From the NCBI RefSeq assembly GCF_010731895.1, contig NZ_AP022596.1, forward strand, positions 868,001-932,000: a stretch of 64,000 bases of DNA, read 5' to 3'. Shown piece after piece: positions 8,495 to 16,267 of this stretch. A program made the position numbers and the translations under genes. Position 1 is the first letter of the stretch, and each line of letters starts with the position of its first letter. This DNA comes from Mycolicibacterium helvum (GTDB lineage Bacteria > Actinomycetota > Actinomycetes > Mycobacteriales > Mycobacteriaceae). The notes beneath the pieces are model-generated. The model saw only the letters and a list, made by a program, of their open reading frames with translations, made no database searches and was not told where the DNA came from.

Positions 8495-9124
8495 CTAGTC
8501 GAAGTGGCGGAGCGATGTCGGCAGAGCGACCGGTCGGCCCTCGATCAGATCCTCGAGGACGTCGAGGATCGTGTCGGCGCTCGGCGGGCAGCCCGGGATG
8601 AAGTAGTCCATGTGGACGACTTCATGGCACGGATAGACGTTGTTGGTCAAGATCGGGAGGTGTTTACCGTAGGGCACCACCGGTTCCGCACCCGGCACCG
8701 CGGTCGACGAATGGACGTATGCCTCGGCCAGACAGTCGTTGAGCCCGAACAGATTTCGCAGTGCCGGGACGCCGCCCCAGATAGCGCAGGCGCCGACCGA
8801 GATGAGAACGTCGCAGTTGTCCCGGAAATGGCGCAGCGTCTCGATGTTCTCGTCGTTGGCCACGCCACCCTCGATGAACCCGATCGCACACCGTTCGGGA
8901 ATGCGTTTGATATCGGTGAACGACGACCGCAAGATGGTGATCTTGTCCAGCAGCCCGATCATCCGCTCGTCGATGTCGAGCAAGGACAGGCTGCACCCCC
9001 AGCAGCCACAGAGGCTGATCATCGAGACCTTGATCTTCCCGGCGCGCAGCGCAGCCAGCTCCGGATCAAGCGGCGTGGCCGGAAGTTCATGCGAGGCAAT
9101 CTCGTTGGCGTCACCCGTCGTCAC
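8495..9124 (-). CDS. hoxY: NAD-reducing hydrogenase small subunit HoxY
   Basis: 209-residue small subunit that passes electrons from the NiFe site to the diaphorase. Its four ligands for the proximal [4Fe-4S] cluster are visible: C41 and C44 (CGCWGCSLS), C113 (VGACAIWGG) and C179 (IPGCPPS). It lacks the long C-terminal region with extra clusters found in membrane uptake hydrogenases, as expected for the soluble HoxY type. GTG 9124 was chosen because it gives the standard 209-residue length and overlaps the hoxU stop as GTGA. The frame is open further upstream to 9385, but that part is hoxU antisense-frame sequence with no family similarity. It forms the hydrogenase module with HoxH. Confidence 0.93.
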   Translation of the reverse strand: MTTGDANEIASHELPATPLDPELAALRAGKIKVSMISLCGCWGCSLSLLDIDERMIGLLDKITILRSSFTDIKRIPERCAIGFIEGGVANDENIETLRHFRDNCDVLISVGACAIWGGVPALRNLFGLNDCLAEAYVHSSTAVPGAEPVVPYGKHLPILTNNVYPCHEVVHMDYFIPGCPPSADTILDVLEDLIEGRPVALPTSLRHFD

Positions 9125-9834
9125 TGGACCTGCTCCCGTGATGGTTCGAGAGCCTGGTCGCGCACCGATTCGATCTCGAAGCGGCGCTCGCCGATGGGTT
9201 CGTCGTAGCCGACCCCCTTCTTCAGGATCGCCCCGACCGGGCAGATGTCGACCGCCTCGCCGACCTGCTCCGGCGGCATCTTGTCGGCCAGTTCCACGTC
9301 GATGTCGATGCGCGCATGGGTACCGCGGCCATTGATGCTGAAGATCTTCTTGCCGGTCTCGCGATCCCGGATGAACTCGACACATCGCTGGCAGAAGATG
9401 CAGCGGTCACGCTCGAGCCAAATAGCCTCCGACGCATGGTCGGTCACCCGCTGCGGGAACTGATAGGGGAAACGCGACACCTCCATATCGACCTCGTAGG
9501 CGACGGCCTGCAACGTGCACCGGCCCGACTTCTCACAGCTCGGACAGTTGTGGTTGCCCTCCGAAAACAGTATTTCGACCAGCGCCTTGCGCGCGTCCAC
9601 GGCCTCGGGAACGTCGACCTCGACCCGCATTCCGGCGCTGACCCTGACCGTGCACGCGGCCATCATCGCGCCGTTGACCTTGACCGAACAGGCTCGACAG
9701 GTGCCCAGGGCCGGGTGCTGCGGCAGGTTACACAGTGTCGGGATATAGACGCCGGCCTGTGCGGCGACGTCGATAAGCGTTGCCCCCTCCTGCGCGCTCA
9801 CGGTGACGCCGTCGATCTCGATCTCAAGTGTCAC
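9121..9834 (-). CDS. hoxU: Hydrogenase diaphorase Fe-S subunit HoxU
   Basis: 237-residue protein homologous to the N-terminal part of complex I NuoG. It wires HoxF to HoxY. It shows a [2Fe-2S] ferredoxin motif (CNLPQHPALGTCRAC, then C61 in AACTV), a His-Cys3 [4Fe-4S] motif in GNHNCPSCEKSGRCTLQ near residue 95, and a further [4Fe-4S] motif CIFCQRC with distal C in ICPVGAI near 200. Length agrees with HoxU of Ralstonia (about 234). It starts at GTG 9834, overlapping the hoxF stop by 4 nt, and ends overlapping hoxY by 4 nt, so translation is coupled through the operon. Confidence 0.94.
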   Translation of the reverse strand: MTLEIEIDGVTVSAQEGATLIDVAAQAGVYIPTLCNLPQHPALGTCRACSVKVNGAMMAACTVRVSAGMRVEVDVPEAVDARKALVEILFSEGNHNCPSCEKSGRCTLQAVAYEVDMEVSRFPYQFPQRVTDHASEAIWLERDRCIFCQRCVEFIRDRETGKKIFSINGRGTHARIDIDVELADKMPPEQVGEAVDICPVGAILKKGVGYDEPIGERRFEIESVRDQALEPSREQVQ

Positions 9835-11633
9835 AACGTCTCCCGCCCAGTCAGTTCGACGACAGCCTGGGCGTGGGCGGTGAGTTCGGCCGATGCGTCG
9901 AACGATGGCAGCAGCGCGCCGGAGGGCTTACGCAGCCGGGCCTGGTAGATCTCGGGGAACTTTTTCAGCGTGGTCAGGATCGGATTCGGGGACGTGGCGC
10001 CCAGCCCACATCTGCTGGTGTTGGCGACGATCCCGCCCCACGCGACCATATCGTCGAGATCGGACTCGGCGGCCCGCCCGGCAGCCACCAGACCGACTTT
10101 CTGGCGCAGCACCACGTTGCCCGCCCGACACGGCACACAGATGCCGCACGACTCGTCGACGAAGAACTGCATGAAATCCCCGACGATGTCGAGCAGGTCC
10201 CGGTCGTGGTTGAAAACCATGAACGAGCCGTTGCAGGACAGATCGTCGTAGGCCAGCCGGCGGCCGGCGTCGGCGGCCACCGACAGCATTTCCCCTGACG
10301 GGCCACTAATCTGCACGGCTCGCGGATTATCGGCCCCGATCATGTCCAGCACCTGCGCCAGAGTGATGCCCCACTCGACTTCGTAGATGCCGGGTGCCGC
10401 GCAATCGCCGGCGACGCTGAGCAACCGGGTGCCGGTCGATCCCGGTACACCCATGGCCGCGAACCAGTCAGCGCCCTCGGCCATGATGCGGCTGGCCGCG
10501 GCGAAGGTTTCGACGTTGTTGACCACCGTGGGCTTTCCGAGGAAGCCCTGCTCGACCGGAAAGGGCGGCTTGAGGCGCGGCGTCCCTCGCTTGCCCTCAC
10601 AGGATTCGATGAGTGCCGACTCATCACCACAGATGTAGGCGCCCGCGCCCAACTGGATCCGGATGTCGAACCTGTCCCCGAGGACACCGTCGGATCGCAA
10701 CTGCGCCAGATGGCGTTCGAGATAATTCAGCAGGTAGGCGTATTCCGCCCGCAAATAGAGGATGCCCTCGCGCGCGCCGACCGCGTGTGCGGCGATCGCC
10801 ATGCCCGCGAAGACCTCCCGCGGCGAGTAGGTCAGCAGCGCGCGGTCCTTGAAGGTTCCTGGCTCGCCTTCGTCGGCGTTGCAGATGATGTACTTCTCGT
10901 CCCCGGCCGCTGCTCGGCAGAACTTCCACTTGTTGCCGGTGGGGAAGCCTGCGCCGCCGCGGCCGCGCAGGCCCGACTGGGTGATCGTGGCGATAACGTC
11001 CTCGGGCGCCATCGCCAGGCAGCTCGCAACCAGCCGACCGCTGTCGTCGTCACCGTCGAAGAACACCGGCCCGGAGGTATACACCACCGTTCTCGTCAGG
11101 CGTTCGACATAGGCCAGGTCGTCGTCCGGTATGCCGGTGGGGTTGGCGATCTGAGCCGGTGTCCGGCCGCTCTTAAGGCCCCGAATGATCTCGGTGACCG
11201 ACCCAGCCGTCAGATCGGCGAAAACGATGCCGTCGATGAGCATGGACGGCTCGTGGTCGCTCAGACCAATGCAGGCGGTGTCGAACAGTCCGAAGTCCGT
11301 CGAGCCGGGTCCGCCGAATCGTGCCCCGGTCTCGCGTTCCAGTGCCTCACGCACTCGGTCATAGCCACGTGTCTTCGCGATGACATTGTCACTCAAATAG
11401 ATTCGATAACGACCCGACGGCTTGGTGTGGAAGAAGTGATAGAACGTCGCGGTCTCCAGAACATCCTCGACCGACAGCCCGAGCCACTCGGCGACCCCGT
11501 CGGCCGCATCGGCGGAGATGTGGCCCTCCCGATGGTGGATATCCCACAGAATGTCCAGCAGGCCGGCGCGGTCGCGCGGGCGTCCATCGAGGACCGCCGC
11601 CATGTCGAGAGTCGTCGTCACAACACCACCCAC
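9831..11633 (-). CDS. hoxF: Hydrogenase diaphorase FMN subunit HoxF (NuoE-NuoF fusion)
   Basis: About 600-residue NADH-binding subunit that reduces NAD+ with electrons from H2. Residues 1-150 resemble NuoE; residues 190-580 resemble NuoF. The NuoF part has the glycine-rich nucleotide motif GLRGRGGAGFPTG (221-233), the FMN segment ICNADEGEPGTFKDR and the [4Fe-4S] ligands C496, C499, C502 and C542. The NuoE-like part has lost its [2Fe-2S] cysteines: only C121 remains. It is the first gene of hoxFUYHW. Start is uncertain: GTG 11633 gives 600 residues, close to Ralstonia HoxF, but GTG 11621 or ATG 11603 are possible. No M. tuberculosis counterpart is known to me. Confidence 0.94.
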   Translation of the reverse strand: MGGVVTTTLDMAAVLDGRPRDRAGLLDILWDIHHREGHISADAADGVAEWLGLSVEDVLETATFYHFFHTKPSGRYRIYLSDNVIAKTRGYDRVREALERETGARFGGPGSTDFGLFDTACIGLSDHEPSMLIDGIVFADLTAGSVTEIIRGLKSGRTPAQIANPTGIPDDDLAYVERLTRTVVYTSGPVFFDGDDDSGRLVASCLAMAPEDVIATITQSGLRGRGGAGFPTGNKWKFCRAAAGDEKYIICNADEGEPGTFKDRALLTYSPREVFAGMAIAAHAVGAREGILYLRAEYAYLLNYLERHLAQLRSDGVLGDRFDIRIQLGAGAYICGDESALIESCEGKRGTPRLKPPFPVEQGFLGKPTVVNNVETFAAASRIMAEGADWFAAMGVPGSTGTRLLSVAGDCAAPGIYEVEWGITLAQVLDMIGADNPRAVQISGPSGEMLSVAADAGRRLAYDDLSCNGSFMVFNHDRDLLDIVGDFMQFFVDESCGICVPCRAGNVVLRQKVGLVAAGRAAESDLDDMVAWGGIVANTSRCGLGATSPNPILTTLKKFPEIYQARLRKPSGALLPSFDASAELTAHAQAVVELTGRETL

Positions 11634-11741
11634 TCAGCCAGGCTGTCGAGTTCCCACCTTCGGAAGGAGGGGAATGGGCGGCAGCGACGGCGCTTCATCA
11701 GCGGTCGCCTCACCCGCCCGACGTGGGCCTGTGTGCGGCGA

Positions 11742-11824
11742 CGCTACCACGCACGACGTGCTCGCGTACCGCGGAAAAGACGAGTTCACCGGCAGGACTA
11801 CGGCGCGTCACGTCGTGGGTAGCG
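11742..11824. repeat. Paired CACG(A/T)CGTG sites between hoxF and cyp130
   Basis: CACGACGTG at 11752-11760 and CACGTCGTG at 11809-11817 are reverse complements and each is itself almost palindromic. The similarity extends to an imperfect inverted repeat: 11742-11766 against 11804-11824, with CGCTACC at the outer ends and CGCG at the inner ends. Centres are 57 bp apart. The 264-bp region between divergent hoxF and cyp130 holds no gene. The sites could bind a regulator of either side or fold in RNA. Confidence 0.5.
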
Positions 11825-11862
11825 AGAACGAGTAGCCGAAGGACCCGAGGCGGTACAAGACA

Positions 11863-11891
11863 TTGACAAGTTGTAATCATCGTCGTATCCA
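11863..11891 (+). promoter_or_regulatory. Possible cyp130 promoter
   Basis: A perfect -35 TTGACA (11863-11868) is followed after 17 nt by TATCCA (11886-11891), a weak -10, and then ATG at 11898. The -35 and its spacing to the gene are convincing; the -10 is not. Confidence 0.35.
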
Positions 11892-11897
11892 TAAGAC

Positions 11898-13127
11898 ATG
11901 ATTGCCGTTATGTCTCATAAAGCCGAGGCTCGCTTCGAGCTCGCCACCGCCGAGACCTGGGGCAATCGCTGGCCGATGTACCAGGCCCTGCGTGACCTCG
12001 ACCCCGTCCACCATGTCGTGCCGGAGAACCCCGACCATGATTATTGGGTGCTCTCGCGGCACGCCGACATCTTCGCCGCCGCCCGTGACCACGAGACGTT
12101 CTCCTCAGCCCAGGGCCTGACCGTCAACTACAACGAGCTGGAACTCATTGGTTTGCAAGATAACCCGCCGATGGTGATGCAGGACCCGCCGGTGCACACC
12201 GAGTTTCGCAAGCTGGTGTCGCGCGGGTTCACCCCCCGGCAGGTCGAAGCCGTCGAGCCCAAGGTCCGGGAGTTCGTGGTCAAGCGCATCGAGCGGCTCC
12301 GCGCCAACGGCGGCGGCGATATCGTCGCCGAGCTGTTCAAGCCGCTGCCATCGATGGTGGTCGCCCACTATCTGGGCGTGCCCGAGCAGGACCGCGACCA
12401 ATTCGACGGCTGGACCGACGCGATCGTGGCGGCCAACAGCGTCGGTCCTGGCGCGCTGGCCACGCTCGGCGACGCGTTGGGCCAGATGATGGGCTACTTC
12501 ACCGAACTCATCGAGCGGCGCCGGCGCGAACCCGAAGACGACACGGTGTCGCACCTGGTGGCCGCGGGGGTCGGTGCCGACGGCGACATCGCAGGCACGC
12601 TGTCGGTGCTGGCCTTCACCTTCACGATGGTTACCGGCGGCAATGACACGACCACCGGCATGCTCGGCGGGTCGGTACCGCTGCTCGCCCAGCGTCCCGA
12701 CCAGCGCCGGCTGCTGGTGGACCAACCGGACCTGATCTCCGACGCGGTCGATGAACTTCTGCGGCTCACCTCCCCGGTGCAAGGCCTGGCGCGAACCACC
12801 ACTTGCGACGTCGAGTTGCACGGTAAGACCATCCCGGCCGGACGGAAGGTGTTGCTGCTGTACGGCTCGGCCAACCGCGACGAACGCCAATACGGCGCAG
12901 ACGCAGCCGAACTCGACGTCACCCGCCGTCCGCGCAACATCCTCACATTCAGCCACGGCGCCCACCACTGCCTCGGCGCGGCCGCCGCACGCATGCAAGC
13001 CCGGGTGGCCCTGACCGAATTGCTCTCGCGCTGCCCGGATTTCGAGGTAGACGAGGCGGGGATCGGTTGGGCCGGCGGCGGCTACGTGCGTCGCCCGCTA
13101 TCCGTGCCGTTCCGGGTGGGTAGCTGA
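11898..13127 (+). CDS. cyp130: Cytochrome P450 CYP130
   Basis: 409-residue soluble haem monooxygenase, strongly similar over its whole length to M. tuberculosis CYP130 (Rv1256c). Stretches such as LRDLDPVHHVVP, SSAQGLTVNY, VMQDPPVHTEFRKLVSRGF and FTMVTGGNDT are kept. The haem-binding motif FSHGAHHCLG is at about 351-360 with C358 as iron ligand; the I-helix oxygen motif is GGNDT; the K-helix ExxR is in VDELLRL. CYP130 binds arylamines and azoles in vitro; its physiological substrate is not known. The start is ATG 11898 or 11910 (MSHKAEARF). It overlaps the downstream tetR gene by 1 nt, so the two form an operon. Confidence 0.95.
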   Translation: MIAVMSHKAEARFELATAETWGNRWPMYQALRDLDPVHHVVPENPDHDYWVLSRHADIFAAARDHETFSSAQGLTVNYNELELIGLQDNPPMVMQDPPVHTEFRKLVSRGFTPRQVEAVEPKVREFVVKRIERLRANGGGDIVAELFKPLPSMVVAHYLGVPEQDRDQFDGWTDAIVAANSVGPGALATLGDALGQMMGYFTELIERRRREPEDDTVSHLVAAGVGADGDIAGTLSVLAFTFTMVTGGNDTTTGMLGGSVPLLAQRPDQRRLLVDQPDLISDAVDELLRLTSPVQGLARTTTCDVELHGKTIPAGRKVLLLYGSANRDERQYGADAAELDVTRRPRNILTFSHGAHHCLGAAAARMQARVALTELLSRCPDFEVDEAGIGWAGGGYVRRPLSVPFRVGS

Positions 13128-13729
13128 TGACCGGCAGGGACTGGCTGGGTTCCCGACGCGCCGAGGTGGCCGCCGACCGCATTCTCGACGCCGCAGGCGA
13201 GCTATTCGCCAACCGCGACGTCGGGGGTGTCGGGATGAACGACATCGCTCGTGCCGCAGGCTGTTCCAGAGCAACGCTGTACCGCTATTTCGAGAATCGC
13301 GACGTGCTACACACCGCGTATGTGCACCGCGAAGCGTATCGCCTGCACGAACAGATGACCGACCTGGTGGGCGGGATCCCCGACCCGCGCGAGCGACTGC
13401 TGGCTGGGCTCAGCGAATCCATGAAACTGGTGCGTGATAGCCCGGCGCTTTCGTCGTGGTTCGCCGCCGCCGACTGCCCCATGGGTGCAGAGATGGCCGA
13501 GCAATCCGAGGTCATCCAGGCGCTGACGTCAGGCTTCCTTTTGTCACTGCACCCCGACGACCCGGACGTTGTCCACCGGCGCGCCCGCTGGCTGGTTCGG
13601 GTGCTGACGTCGCTGCTGATCTTCCCCGGCCGCGACCCCGACGACGAGCGCGCGATGCTCGAGGAGTTCGTCGTTCCGATGGTGTGCCCCAGCCAAACTG
13701 AATCCAGCCACCGTGGCGAAGCCGACTAG
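13127..13729 (+). CDS. TetR family regulator linked to cyp130
   Basis: 200-residue TetR-type repressor. The N-terminal helix-turn-helix is complete: RILDAAGELFANRDVGGVGMNDIARAAGCSRATLYRYFENRD at about 18-60, with recognition helix SRATLYRYF. The rest is a ligand-binding helical domain. Translation is coupled to cyp130 through a TGATG overlap. It matches Rv1255c in position and probably controls the pair from the region before cyp130; the ligand is unknown. Its stop lies 13 nt from the end of the convergent acyltransferase gene, leaving no room for a terminator. Confidence 0.9.
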   Translation: MTGRDWLGSRRAEVAADRILDAAGELFANRDVGGVGMNDIARAAGCSRATLYRYFENRDVLHTAYVHREAYRLHEQMTDLVGGIPDPRERLLAGLSESMKLVRDSPALSSWFAAADCPMGAEMAEQSEVIQALTSGFLLSLHPDDPDVVHRRARWLVRVLTSLLIFPGRDPDDERAMLEEFVVPMVCPSQTESSHRGEAD

Positions 13730-13742
13730 GAGATCAGCTCGG

Positions 13743-14612
13743 CTACCCCGCTGGGGGCATGACCGCCGACCGCCAGGCCCATGGAGTCAGATGCCGGAAC
13801 GGGTCGGTGCTGCGAATCCTCTGTAGGTCGGCCAGGTCGGCCTCCAAGGACGACTTGGCCATTTCCCGAACCTTGGCCACCCAATCCTCCGATGACACTC
13901 CCTGCGGTTTCGTCGTGTCGATGGGTTCGGAGAACCGCGCGTAGAGGCGCTGCGGCCGCGGCAGCAGCGTCGGCCCGATCCCACGCATCAACTGGATGGT
14001 CATGTCCTGGCGTGCACCGGTCAGGCTGGCGACCGCCTTGTTCAGCCTGCCCCACCAGCCATGCCGGGTGGTGAGGATCTTGTATACGTCGTCACCGCCG
14101 ACCACAGCGGCAGTGACGATCGGGTAGTTGTTCTCCACCGCGAGCCGGGCAAAGCCCGCGCGGTCACCCCACAACAAGGTGTACAACTCGTCCTTGCCCT
14201 TGCTGATCTCGCGCGCACCACCCGGGAATACGAGGATCGGCTCGTTGGCACGCATGAGCTCACGAGTACCGTCCGGCGTACCGATGATCGCGCCGGCCGC
14301 CTCGAGCACGTCGGCGTGCAAACCCTTGATCCGTCCGAAATGCCGATCGGTCAGCGGGCGCACCTTGTGGCCGATCTGTCGATGCACTTCGTAGGGAACC
14401 AGCAGGATCTCCGTCGATGCGGTGGCAGTGTGGTTGCCTACCAACAGGAATCGTCCGTCGGCCGGTAGGTTCTCCAGCCCCTCCACGTAGGGTTTGTAGA
14501 TCGGACGGACATATTCCCACTTTCGGGCGAGTTCGAGTATCCAGCGCTCGAGTTGCTCGATTCGGCCGCCCTTCTCGAGGGAGCTCGCTGTACCGCCGGT
14601 GTTGTCCGGCAT
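13743..14612 (-). CDS. Lysophospholipid/diacylglycerol-type acyltransferase (paralogue 1)
   Basis: 289-residue acyltransferase of the LPLAT superfamily (MGAT/DGAT-like branch). It has the block YVEGLENLPADGRFLLVGNHT near residue 45, with the catalytic His in NHT, and the FPGGAREISKGKDELYTL block near 135 that contacts the glycerol-phosphate or acceptor in the family. The canonical H-x4-D aspartate is replaced (NHTATASTE). ATG 14612 was chosen: AAAGGTGG lies directly upstream, while the longer frame to 14726 lacks a ribosome site. It is clearly paralogous to the protein at 16264-17148. Acceptor lipid unknown. Confidence 0.85.
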   Translation of the reverse strand: MPDNTGGTASSLEKGGRIEQLERWILELARKWEYVRPIYKPYVEGLENLPADGRFLLVGNHTATASTEILLVPYEVHRQIGHKVRPLTDRHFGRIKGLHADVLEAAGAIIGTPDGTRELMRANEPILVFPGGAREISKGKDELYTLLWGDRAGFARLAVENNYPIVTAAVVGGDDVYKILTTRHGWWGRLNKAVASLTGARQDMTIQLMRGIGPTLLPRPQRLYARFSEPIDTTKPQGVSSEDWVAKVREMAKSSLEADLADLQRIRSTDPFRHLTPWAWRSAVMPPAG

Positions 14613-14761
14613 AGTGCCACCTTTCGTCGATCCAATTCGGCAAAGAAGCTTGAGGCCGCAGATCCACCTTGCCGAATGAACCTGTGCGCGGGCTCTGCGC
14701 AGTTCAGTAGCAACTGTGAACGTCACGGAATCAGCTGTCCAACAGCACTTCCCGGCAGATG

Positions 14762-15340
14762 CTAGGTAGGCGCAGCACTGCCGGGGGCGATGATTCTGGC
14801 AGCGGCCTCGACGGCCGCAGCGCGACGCGACGCGACGACCGCGTCGTCCTGGTTGTCATCCGGCACCGGCCAGTGGGCCCACGCCATGGCGATGCCGAAC
14901 AACATCACCAGCAGTTCCATTGGCTCCCAGCGCGGATCGACGTGCCCGTCGGCCTGAGCATCCTCGATTGCCCTCACTTCACGACCGGGGATGTCGAAAC
15001 CGCTGGAACTGGGCTCGTCGAGCCAAACACCCTCCAACCGAGCCCAGGTGATCATGCGCAGATGCTCCGGATGCTCGCGGGCAAGGTCGAAGATGTCGCC
15101 GACAAACTCCGGAACCGCGTCCGACCGCAATGTCACGGTGGTGAAAAAAGCGGCCCCATCGGCGGCCACCACCAGGCGAAACAACGCTTCCTTGTCCCCG
15201 AAGTGTGCGTAGAGACGCTCCTTGCTGGCGTTTGCCGCACTGGCGATGCGATCGATCCGGGCGCCGGCCAAACCGTACGCCGCGAACTCGGTGCGGGCGG
15301 CCGCCAGGATCTCGCCGCGCAGCTCGGTTGCAGTTCTCAT
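14762..15340 (-). CDS. TetR family regulator of the methyltransferase/acyltransferase locus
   Basis: 192-residue TetR-type repressor with N-terminal helix-turn-helix EILAAARTEFAAYGLAGARIDRIASAANASKERLYAHFGDKEALF (about 8-55). ATG 15340 (MRTATELRG) was chosen over the longer frame to 15397, because the upstream stretch would run through the operator. A 24-bp palindrome lies 12 nt before this start, between it and the divergent methyltransferase gene, so autoregulation and control of the divergent operon are likely. No ligand can be predicted. The gap to the upstream neighbour's start (14613-14761) holds no recognisable gene. Confidence 0.9.
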   Translation of the reverse strand: MRTATELRGEILAAARTEFAAYGLAGARIDRIASAANASKERLYAHFGDKEALFRLVVAADGAAFFTTVTLRSDAVPEFVGDIFDLAREHPEHLRMITWARLEGVWLDEPSSSGFDIPGREVRAIEDAQADGHVDPRWEPMELLVMLFGIAMAWAHWPVPDDNQDDAVVASRRAAAVEAAARIIAPGSAAPT

Positions 15341-15352
15341 ACGGAAATCATA

Positions 15353-15376
15353 AACAAACGAACTGATTCGTTCGTT
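15353..15376. promoter_or_regulatory. TetR operator palindrome
   Basis: Arms AACAAACGAA (15353-15362) and TTCGTTCGTT (15367-15376) match at 9 of 10 positions around a CTGA centre. The core AACGAA-N4-TTCGTT is perfect. Size, symmetry and place between a tetR gene and its divergent neighbour are typical of TetR operators. Confidence 0.75.
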
Positions 15377-15415
15377 AGATTGGTCAAGGAAAGCCATCGG
15401 AGATCAGGAGCGAAC

Positions 15416-16267
15416 ATGACAGGCACGGGTAGTTTCCAATCCGGGGTTGCGTCGATGCCGCGGGGCGGCCGCGACGCCGGCTGGCTTGATCGACGGCTGC
15501 AGACCGATGTCCTGGAGTACACCGATCGCGACGACGTTCCAGATGAACTCAAGCAACGGGTCATTACGGGGCTGGACGCAATAGGCGCCCGCAGTGGCCA
15601 GCACGAGCAACATGCGCGACTCGCTTTGGCGGAGGTCGGCGATACACCCAACCCCCGCATCCTCGAGATCGGCGCAGGTCACGGGCGGCTCTCAGAGCAG
15701 ATTCTGAAGCTTCATCCCACCGCGACGGTCACCGTCAGCGATGTCGACGCGAAGTCGGTGAGCAATATCGCCGCCGGCCCCCTCGGCTCCCACCCCAGGG
15801 CGCGAAGCCAAGTCATCGACGCCACCGCCATCGACGCCGCGGATGGCTCCTACGACCTGGTGGTGTTCGCGCTTGCCTTCCACCACCTCCCGCCCGGCAC
15901 CGCCCAGCGGGCGATTGCCGAGGCCACCCGCGTCGCAACCCGCTTTCTGGTGATCGACTTGGAACGCCGCTCGCCGTTACAGATGGTCTTCGCGCCACTG
16001 GTGATGGCTCCGACGGCTCTGGCGTTCATGCCACGAACGTCAGTGTGGCCGGTCATGCATGACGGTTTCATCAGTGGACTGCGCGCGTACTCCCGTTCCG
16101 CATTCGTCGCGCTCGGCCAGGCCGCCGATCCGGATATGCAGATCGAGTTTCGTCAACCTCCGCAGGGCACACGGGCGACTCTACGACCACTTACCATCGT
16201 CTACTCGCGGCCCGCTGGTCGCAATACCGCTGCAGCACAATCTATCTCAAACGGACACGAATCATGA
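15416..16267 (+). CDS. SAM-dependent class I methyltransferase
   Basis: 283-residue methyltransferase. The SAM-binding motif I is ILEIGAGHGRLSEQIL near residue 80, the acidic motif follows in VTVSDVDAKSV, and motif IV/post-motif is YDLVVFALAFHHLPPG near 145. The pattern suits small-molecule or lipid methylation. ATG 15416 was chosen because it lies just after the TetR operator with GATCAGGAG about 7 nt upstream; a longer open frame from 14759 only crosses the antisense of tetR. It ends in an ATGA overlap with the next acyltransferase, so both are one operon. The substrate is unknown; the neighbours suggest a lipid. Confidence 0.88.
   Translation: MTGTGSFQSGVASMPRGGRDAGWLDRRLQTDVLEYTDRDDVPDELKQRVITGLDAIGARSGQHEQHARLALAEVGDTPNPRILEIGAGHGRLSEQILKLHPTATVTVSDVDAKSVSNIAAGPLGSHPRARSQVIDATAIDAADGSYDLVVFALAFHHLPPGTAQRAIAEATRVATRFLVIDLERRSPLQMVFAPLVMAPTALAFMPRTSVWPVMHDGFISGLRAYSRSAFVALGQAADPDMQIEFRQPPQGTRATLRPLTIVYSRPAGRNTAAAQSISNGHES

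Noticed and set aside
9125..9385. N-terminal extension of hoxY
   Set aside because: It overlaps hoxU in another frame, and GTG 9124 gives the standard HoxY length with a GTGA overlap.
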